From: JAQBFJ01 sp032123435
GTDB taxonomy: Bacteria > Verrucomicrobiota > Kiritimatiellia > UBA8416 > JAQBFJ01
Reading direction: 5' to 3'
Length of the DNA: 7,247 nt
Assembly: GCA_032123435.1 (NCBI GenBank)
Contig: JAQBFJ010000091.1
Coordinates: 1 to 7,247 of the forward strand
Below the pieces are notes generated by a model that had not been told where the DNA came from, ran no database searches, and saw only the letters and a program-made list of their open reading frames with translations. The position numbers were made by a program, and so were the translations under genes. This document shows positions 1 through 5,527 of the stretch, in pieces (position 1 is the stretch's first letter; every line of letters begins with the position of its first letter).

Positions 1-2
1 CA

Positions 3-74
3 CAGAGTTTTTCGCACGCGCGCGAAAATGATTTGTTGATATCTGTTTTCATTACGGGTAGAAGAGGAATTTGA
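3..74 (+). CDS. Possible C-terminal tail of an upstream gene (partial)
   Basis: This frame is open from the left edge to a TGA at 72-74 and would encode about 23 residues ending in DLLISVFITGRRGI. The other two + frames hit stops by about position 40. A hydrophobic strand followed by a glycine fits the end of a globular enzyme. It faintly recalls the last strand of folylpolyglutamate synthase (FolC), where a GSxxxxGE-like motif sits near the C terminus, but the fragment is too short to claim that. A terminator-like hairpin about 70 bases downstream supports a gene ending here. It could equally be chance open sequence. Confidence 0.3.
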   Translation, partial: QSFSHARENDLLISVFITGRRGI

Positions 75-143
75 CAGACCTTCATTATTCAGGCAAGAAC
101 AACCTGAAAAATTAATGATTACAGGAAGCATTCCGGATGTGGC

Positions 144-185
144 AAGTATGCTTTTCATATGTAACCCAGGCATACTTATTTTTTT
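144..185 (+). terminator. Candidate intrinsic terminator
   Basis: The arms AAGTATGC (144-151) and GCATACTT (170-177) are perfectly complementary over 8 bp. One G-T and one further A-T pair can extend the stem inward, leaving a loop of about 14-18 bases. The 3' arm is followed by an A and then seven T (179-185), as in a Rho-independent terminator reading on the + strand. The stem is only moderately GC-rich and the loop is large, so efficiency may be modest. It would end the transcript of the gene upstream of the window and insulate the operon that starts near position 317. Confidence 0.6.
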
Positions 186-281
186 CAGGGCCAACGTTGA
201 TGATCAATTCGAACGCCTGTCGTGAAATCTGAGCGTTTTGGGTGTGGTGGATGCGATTTCAATGATTATATAACCCCGATC

Positions 282-310
282 TTGACGATAGGGGATGTGC
301 GGCATAGTAT
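282..310 (+). promoter_or_regulatory. Candidate sigma70-type promoter of the operon
   Basis: A -35 box TTGACG (282-287, five of six consensus bases) is separated by exactly 17 bases from a -10 box TAGTAT (305-310, four of six, including the conserved first TA and final T). Transcription would begin near 317, leaving a leader of about 30 bases before the ATG at 348. It lies between the upstream terminator and the first gene, where an operon promoter is expected. Between 186 and 281 I see only small imperfect palindromes, such as TTGATGATCAA at 197-207, and no convincing operator. Confidence 0.5.
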
Positions 311-347
311 GGATCCGCGGAATAATTTTTAATTGATCTATTTTGTT

Positions 348-1313
348 ATGCCTGAAGAAAAAGAGAAAGTAATAAAAGTCGCGCATCTGACCAAGCGTTT
401 TGGCCGTACTGTTGCTGTTGATGATATATCCTTCGAAATAACGCGCGGCGAAATAGTCGGATTCCTCGGTCCCAACGGGGCAGGCAAAACTACTACAATG
501 CGACTGCTCTCGTGTTTCCTGCCTCCCACCGGCGGAGAAGTATCAATAGCTGGAATGGATATACTGCGCGATTCCGTCGAAATCAGACGGAATATCGGTT
601 ATCTGCCCGAGAATGCGCCGCTTTATGATGACATGAGAGTGAAAGAGTATCTCAGTTATCGCGGCAAGCTGAAAGGGCTGAGGGGGAAAAAACTGAAAGC
701 ACGGCTGAACGAAGTTACGGCAAGCTGTGGGTTGACCGACATGAAGGATCGTATTATCGCAAGACTTTCTAAGGGCTATAAACAAAGAGTCGCGCTTGCC
801 GACAGCCTGATAAATGAGCCTCCGGTTTTGATTCTGGATGAGCCCACAATAGGACTTGATCCGAACCAGATAAGACATATCAGAGATCTGATCAGAGGCC
901 TCGCGGAACGCCATACTGTATTGCTTTCAAGTCACATTCTGCCGGAAATAGAAATGATCTGTCAGCGTGTATTGATTATCAATAAAGGAAAAATTGTGGC
1001 TTCAGATACGACCGAAGGACTGGCAAGGCGCGTTGAAGGATGTAAACGTGTTGCAGTTGAGGTACAAGGTCCCAAAGAAGTCATCGTAAATATGATCAGC
1101 GGTATCATCGGCGTGGAACGCGTGGCCTGTGAATCTACGGGTAATTGGCATCGATTATTATGTGAATGCGATGGGGAAATAGACGTTCGGCGCGACATTT
1201 TCCGGATTGTGTCGGAAAATAGATGGGATTTGCGTGAACTGCAGGAAGAAAAGAAAAGTCTTGAAGATGTCTTTACTGAAATAATCGGCCGTACAACGGA
1301 AGAAGGGCAATGA
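348..1313 (+). CDS. ABC transporter ATP-binding protein, GldA/NatA-like
   Basis: This is the nucleotide-binding subunit that hydrolyses ATP on the cytoplasmic face to drive the ABC-2 permease encoded next. From the ATG the product is 321 residues. Walker A GPNGAGKT lies at 41-48, the Q-loop region reads GYLPEN with Glu88 where most families have Gln, the signature LSKGYKQR is at 140-147, Walker B VLILDE at 160-165 ends in the catalytic Glu165, the D-loop GLDP is at 169-172 and the H-loop His196 is in SSHIL. Residues from about 220 to 321 form an extra C-terminal region typical of this subfamily. A TTG at 333 would add five residues (MIYFV). I prefer ATG 348, although neither start has a clear Shine-Dalgarno. 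The stop overlaps the permease start (ATGA), suggesting translational coupling. It belongs to the group including GldA of gliding bacteria, but the sequence alone does not show gliding, so no symbol is given. Confidence 0.95.
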   Translation: MPEEKEKVIKVAHLTKRFGRTVAVDDISFEITRGEIVGFLGPNGAGKTTTMRLLSCFLPPTGGEVSIAGMDILRDSVEIRRNIGYLPENAPLYDDMRVKEYLSYRGKLKGLRGKKLKARLNEVTASCGLTDMKDRIIARLSKGYKQRVALADSLINEPPVLILDEPTIGLDPNQIRHIRDLIRGLAERHTVLLSSHILPEIEMICQRVLIINKGKIVASDTTEGLARRVEGCKRVAVEVQGPKEVIVNMISGIIGVERVACESTGNWHRLLCECDGEIDVRRDIFRIVSENRWDLRELQEEKKSLEDVFTEIIGRTTEEGQ

Positions 1314-2047
1314 AGAACTTTCTTACTATCTGGAAAAGAGAATTATCGGCATGCTTTCTATCACCCGTGGCCTATGTCACGATTGTATTGTTCCTCTTCG
1401 TTTCCGGTGTAACATTCATGATGGAAGTTATCGGCAATGAGGGGAAATGCGAACCGCTGTCAGTGATGTTGTTTGCGGCAATTACTGTCTGGCTGACGAT
1501 TCTTATAACAGTTGTGACGATGAGGCTGTTTGCCGAGGAGAAGAGAACCGGAACAATAGAAACGCTTATGACTGCGCCGATTACGGAAGAGGAAATAGTG
1601 CTTGGCAAATACGCTGGCGCGCTAACGTTTGTAATGATAGTTGTGGCGCCGGCGATAGCGAATATTTTTCTGCTGGCGCGGTTAACGCCGGGAATCAGCA
1701 TTGCGGATATCGACGCAGGATCAGTTGTCGGCGGATGCGTAATTATTTTTCTCGTTTCCGCGTTGTGCGTATCGGTGGGGCTGATCGTTTCTTTGATGAC
1801 CCGAAACCAGATTGTTTCGGCGTTGTCATGTCTGTGCGCGATATGGGCTGTTCTCCTTTTTGGACATGTCATATCAACACTGCCCGGCGGTTCGGATAAA
1901 ATAGCCGAATATATATCGCCTTTAAGCCATATTGAAGATTTCTCACGCGGCCTGTTGGATACACGGGCAATGGTTTTTTATGTATCAGGCACGATTTTCG
2001 TTCTGTTTGCGGCAATACGCGCGCTGGAATCAAGAAGATGGCGATAG
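1310..2047 (+). CDS. ABC-2 type permease, GldF-like
   Basis: Integral inner-membrane subunit of 245 residues, the usual size for GldF-type permeases. About six hydrophobic helices are visible, near residues 20-39, 52-72, 102-123, 138-162, 166-187 and 221-238. Between helices 2 and 3 lies the family hallmark: RLFAEEKRTGTIETLMTAP (72-90) followed by EEIVLGKY, a cytoplasmic segment that in ABC-2 permeases contacts the ATPase. The ATG lies inside the ATPase stop (ATGA) and is preceded by the purine-rich GGAAGAAGGG a few bases upstream, a good ribosome site. The downstream GldG-like gene starts 19 bases later. Only one permease is encoded, so the transporter may be a homodimer or may pair with the membrane helices of the GldG-like protein. 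The transported substrate cannot be deduced. Confidence 0.92.
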   Translation: MKNFLTIWKRELSACFLSPVAYVTIVLFLFVSGVTFMMEVIGNEGKCEPLSVMLFAAITVWLTILITVVTMRLFAEEKRTGTIETLMTAPITEEEIVLGKYAGALTFVMIVVAPAIANIFLLARLTPGISIADIDAGSVVGGCVIIFLVSALCVSVGLIVSLMTRNQIVSALSCLCAIWAVLLFGHVISTLPGGSDKIAEYISPLSHIEDFSRGLLDTRAMVFYVSGTIFVLFAAIRALESRRWR

Positions 2048-2066
2048 TTAAAGGGTAGTTTGAGGC

Positions 2067-3575
2067 ATGAATAAAAAGGAAAAACAGGCAGGCAGAAGCA
2101 TATGGCGCTATCGTGGCCGTAAATTTATTATAGGCTTCAATGTGTGGACAGCGATCTGCCTGGGTATGATTTTGCTGATAATGGTTAATTGCCTCGCCGG
2201 CAGGTACTATCGGAGATGGGATATAACATCACGTGGCTATTATCGGTTGTCAGATAAAACAAAAGGAATGCTGGCCGGGCTGGATTGTGAACTGGATATA
2301 GTGTCGTTCTTCGCTGGAACTCATGAATTACACGATGATATCAAATACCTGCTTAGGGAATATGAGTACGAATCACGCAATCTCGAAAAGCTCGGCCTCA
2401 ATGTTGTAATTGTCGATCCCGTGCGTGACTTTGCCGCCGCGCGGGAAGCAGCGGAAAAATACGGTGTTAACAATGCCAATGTGGTTGTCTTTCAGTCGGG
2501 GGGCAGACGAAAATATCTGGGCGAAGACGATATAGATGATTACAAAAATTCGCTGATAGGAAAACGGTCTGATAAAAGAAGATATCTTTTCCGTGGTGAA
2601 CAGGCTTTCTCTTCAGCCATTCAAACAATCACCCAGATCGCAAGACCGGTTGTATACGTTCTGTCAAACCATGGTGAGCGCGCGATAGACGATTATAGCA
2701 AGGGCACTGGTTACTCGCGGATCTCAAAGGTAATGACAAGAGATGGAATTACGGTTAAGAAGCTTGACCTCGTCGGGAAAAACAGCATTCCGGATGACTG
2801 TTCTGCATTGGTCGTAGCGGGACCTCAAAAAGAACTGGCGCAAAGCGAATTGGCTATACTGACGAATTATCTGGAGCACAATGGCCGCGTTTTCTTCCTT
2901 CTGGATGCCGGGTTCCAGACGGGGCTGGAATCGCTTCTCGCTAAGTGGAGCGTGATGCTGGAAATGGATGTTGTGGTTGATCCGCAGTATACTCGTACCG
3001 GCCGTGAACTGGTTGTCACCGAATATGGCGATCATCCTATTACTCGTAATCTGATGGGCGTTATGACTACTTTCTTTATGCCGAGGTCGGTCATGCCTTT
3101 ACCGGGCAAGACAAGCACAGGCGCAGTTCCATCTGACAAACCGAGAGTTGTTCCATTGGTGTTATCTTCGGGGAAAGGCTGGGCGGAAAAAGAACTCAAC
3201 CAGAGCGCGGTTTTTGACGCCGGCATTGATCAGGCTGGACCGGTTCCCGTGGCCGTTGCGGTGGAAAGAGGGCCGCTTGGCGGCATTAACGTGGAAATAA
3301 ATCCAACACGTATTGTGGTTGTGGGTGATTCCGATTTTGTCTCAAACGGAGGCCTGGAGGAAGCAGGTGGCGGAAACGAATGTCTTTTCATGAGCGCGCT
3401 GAATTGGCTTATTGAAAGAGAAACGCTCATGGCTATCGCTCCTAAACCGCCTGGTGAATTGAGAATGGATATGAATGCTAGGCAAATAAGAATTGTATTT
3501 GCAGTAATATCTTTTGGTGGACCGGCAATGCTCGCCCTGCTGGGTATAGCAGTGCTCTTGTTCCGTCGACGCTGA
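2067..3575 (+). CDS. GldG-like ABC transporter auxiliary protein
   Basis: A 502-residue protein with a basic N terminus, a membrane helix at about 22-44, a large body, a second helix at about 475-498 and a cytoplasmic RRR tail. Both ends should therefore lie in the cytoplasm with residues 50-470 outside the membrane. Features of the GldG / ABC auxiliary family are RWDITSRGYYRLSDKT (50-65), FRGEQAFSSAI (175-185), the strand VVYVLSNHGE (195-204), LVVAGP (248-253), a YLEHNGRVFFLLD segment (268-280) and RIVVVGDSDF (415-424). The alternating strands and glycines suggest a Rossmann-like or glutamine-amidotransferase-like fold, and I see no obvious catalytic cysteine. Homologues are encoded beside GldA/GldF-type transporters, as here. 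The ATG at 2067 has AAAGGG 11 bases upstream and a closer GAGG. The role is probably structural or substrate-handling on the outer face of the transporter, which is inference. Confidence 0.88.
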   Translation: MNKKEKQAGRSIWRYRGRKFIIGFNVWTAICLGMILLIMVNCLAGRYYRRWDITSRGYYRLSDKTKGMLAGLDCELDIVSFFAGTHELHDDIKYLLREYEYESRNLEKLGLNVVIVDPVRDFAAAREAAEKYGVNNANVVVFQSGGRRKYLGEDDIDDYKNSLIGKRSDKRRYLFRGEQAFSSAIQTITQIARPVVYVLSNHGERAIDDYSKGTGYSRISKVMTRDGITVKKLDLVGKNSIPDDCSALVVAGPQKELAQSELAILTNYLEHNGRVFFLLDAGFQTGLESLLAKWSVMLEMDVVVDPQYTRTGRELVVTEYGDHPITRNLMGVMTTFFMPRSVMPLPGKTSTGAVPSDKPRVVPLVLSSGKGWAEKELNQSAVFDAGIDQAGPVPVAVAVERGPLGGINVEINPTRIVVVGDSDFVSNGGLEEAGGGNECLFMSALNWLIERETLMAIAPKPPGELRMDMNARQIRIVFAVISFGGPAMLALLGIAVLLFRRR

Positions 3576-3610
3576 GGATGGGGCGTTGGCATTAACCGGC
3601 ATATGGTAAA

Positions 3611-5527
3611 ATGAGATTTAAAACAACATTTCGGCTCTTTGCTATTGTATGCCTGCTGGCAGGCGCGCTCTGGCTGTTGGATCGCTATTCCTTCACTACT
3701 GATGAACAGCAGGAACGGGACGTGTTCGTGCTTAACACGAAAGCGGAAAACATAGATGAGTTGATTGTCGAATGGAATGGCGAATATCGCGTAGAATGTG
3801 CCCGCGAAAATGGTAAATGGTTCATTAAACGCCCGATGAACGCGAGGGCTGATGAATCAAGAATGAGTCAAATACTATGGGCGTTAGAAAATATGCCGCG
3901 TATGGATGTTGTGACTGCAAAGCAACAGCGAAGAAGAGATTTGAAATTGGATGATTTCGGTCTAATCAGGCCGAGAGTTAAAATGTTTCTGCATGACAGA
4001 CTTAAAAACAGACATATAACCGTACTTGTTGGACGCGATGTTCCTTTGTCTGAATTGGTATATATTAAAATAGCTTCCCGTCCTGATGTGATGACTACAT
4101 CCAGTGCAGTGCTCGAAATTATACCGGATAAAATAGAACGTATGCGTGACAGAACCATTCTGCATGGTGATTCCTCCCGGACGGCAAAAATAGAAATAAA
4201 AGGCAGAACGGGATTTATCGAGTTGAAGCAGTTGAATGGGAACTGGTATATACAGCAACCTGTTGTCGCGCGCGCAGATAAACAAAAAATAACATCCATG
4301 CTGGATGCGCTGTATACGCTGGAAGTGAAAAGCTTTATATGGGATCCGTATGAGGGGCCGTCGGACGGTGAGCTTATTGATATTGAAAGCCAATCAAGCA
4401 ATGAAACACACGGCGAACAATACAGACTCGCGGCTGATGAGGCCGTTGCCAGTATAAAAGTGTGGATGGATGGTGATGGCGTCGGCAGGGAACTTGTTCT
4501 GGGCAAGGAGATAACGGAGGATGGTCATGAAGTTTACGCCAAGCTCAGGGATGAAAAGTCAATTTACGCGGTGGATGGAAGGATTCTTGACATCTTCTCG
4601 GCTGGTGTTAATGACTTGCGTGACAGGAACCTTTTCACGCTTACACTTGATGATATTACGCGCCTTTCGCTCGAAAGCCGTGACAGAAAAACGTCGCTTG
4701 AACGGAATCCGGATAGTGGCTGGATGATCGTCGAACCCATCAAATGTGCCGCAGATCAGCAGGTTGTCAATGAATTGGTGGATGCCATAACGCGCCTTAG
4801 TGTAAAAACGTTTATAGCAAACACTAACCTGAATGAATACGGCCTGGCCGTACCTGCATACATAATAGAGCTTGCCGAGTCAGGAATAGGTGATAAGCAC
4901 GATACGGAAAAGCCGGCCGCCAATGTGTCTGAAGCACCTCCAAATCAGCGATTGCTGGTAGGTAGTGGGGGTGGCAAGGATGAAAATCTGTTCGTCTGTT
5001 TCGAAAAAGGGGACTGCGTAATGGAAATCTCTTCTGAGGCATTGAAAGGATTGATCAGCAGGGCTGCCGATCCGATGCTGTACCGCAACCGTACGGTATT
5101 ATCACTGTCGCGCGAGAATGTAAGACGTGTAACACTGACCAAAAAGGGGAACGAGCAGAACGTGATAAGAGATGAAGCGGGATCATGGACAGTCGAGCTG
5201 GCCACAGCCGGCAAAGTTAATTTTGACAATATGAACGACCTGATGTTTAATGTCGCTAATCTGCGCGCCGTTCGAATTGAGAATAATGATGAGGAAGGAA
5301 ATAAAAAAACATACGGACTCGAACCTGGTTCGATTTCAGCTTCTCTCACTTTCACTTTGAGCGGAGATGAGGGTATTCGGAAATCAATAATCTTCGGTTC
5401 CGCTGACGAAAAAGGCGATGTTTACGCCATGGTGCAGGGGCAGGATCTCGTCTTTGTTCTTGAAAAAAAGCTGGCGGATAAGCTTGCAGGAGATCTTGTT
5501 GAGCCGACAACACCAGAGGGGAAATGA
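3611..5527 (+). CDS. DUF4340-family membrane-anchored repeat protein
   Basis: A 638-residue protein with one N-terminal membrane helix (about 7-24) preceded by basic residues, so residues 25-638 should lie outside the cytoplasm. The body is made of four diverged copies of one unit, beginning near residues 36, 179, 336 and 491. Each starts with an R-D/N-R-like turn (ERDVFVL, RDRTIL, RDRNLF, RNRTVL), then a strand pair, a conserved Trp (70, 212, 371, 526), usually a P and an [RA]AD triplet, an amphipathic helix, a Y/F-G-L-like motif and a final strand set ending in vYakv-like residues. This composition and its place behind a GldG gene match DUF4340 proteins, whose biochemical role is unknown to me. 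The gene starts 35 bases after the GldG-like stop, and the ATG at 3611 lacks a strong Shine-Dalgarno (only GGTAAA just upstream). Its stop overlaps the AsmA-like start. Confidence 0.85.
   Translation: MRFKTTFRLFAIVCLLAGALWLLDRYSFTTDEQQERDVFVLNTKAENIDELIVEWNGEYRVECARENGKWFIKRPMNARADESRMSQILWALENMPRMDVVTAKQQRRRDLKLDDFGLIRPRVKMFLHDRLKNRHITVLVGRDVPLSELVYIKIASRPDVMTTSSAVLEIIPDKIERMRDRTILHGDSSRTAKIEIKGRTGFIELKQLNGNWYIQQPVVARADKQKITSMLDALYTLEVKSFIWDPYEGPSDGELIDIESQSSNETHGEQYRLAADEAVASIKVWMDGDGVGRELVLGKEITEDGHEVYAKLRDEKSIYAVDGRILDIFSAGVNDLRDRNLFTLTLDDITRLSLESRDRKTSLERNPDSGWMIVEPIKCAADQQVVNELVDAITRLSVKTFIANTNLNEYGLAVPAYIIELAESGIGDKHDTEKPAANVSEAPPNQRLLVGSGGGKDENLFVCFEKGDCVMEISSEALKGLISRAADPMLYRNRTVLSLSRENVRRVTLTKKGNEQNVIRDEAGSWTVELATAGKVNFDNMNDLMFNVANLRAVRIENNDEEGNKKTYGLEPGSISASLTFTLSGDEGIRKSIIFGSADEKGDVYAMVQGQDLVFVLEKKLADKLAGDLVEPTTPEGK
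3716..5500 (+). repeat. Four tandem protein-level repeat units in the DUF4340 protein
   Basis: Units run approximately 3716-4144, 4145-4615, 4616-5080 and 5081-5500 (143, 157, 155 and 140 codons). The repeats are seen in the protein only; the DNA copies have diverged beyond obvious nucleotide identity. Landmarks recur in order: the R-x-R opening, a xGxW strand (GKWFIKRP, GNWYIQQP, SGWMIVEP, GSWTVELA), RAD/RAD/AAD followed by a helix in units 1-3, a hydrophobic strand such as KSFI, KTFI and AVRI, FGL/YRL/YGL/YGL, then a strand with VG or FG. Unit 2 carries an acidic/polar insert of roughly 25 residues (about 246-270), and unit 3 has a polar insert around 425-445. Boundaries are approximate because they were aligned by eye. 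Confidence 0.7.

Noticed and set aside
9..28. Perfect 7-bp inverted repeat TTTTCGC / GCGAAAA around a CG-rich loop
   Set aside because: It is short, lies within the putative upstream coding tail and lacks a T-tract after the 3' arm, so it is neither a convincing terminator nor an operator.
204..386. 60-codon minus-strand open frame across the promoter region
   Set aside because: It has low-complexity Phe/Tyr/Ile composition, overlaps the ATPase start and has no motif.
1447..1899. 150-codon + strand open frame inside the permease gene
   Set aside because: It lies wholly within the permease in another frame, has an unnatural Cys/Arg/Asn-rich composition and no family resemblance; the permease frame shows clear helices and the ABC-2 motif.
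3868..4506. 212-codon minus-strand open frame opposite the DUF4340 gene
   Set aside because: It is Ser-rich and antisense to a well-supported repeat protein, with no recognisable motif; it is best explained as a shadow of the coding strand.
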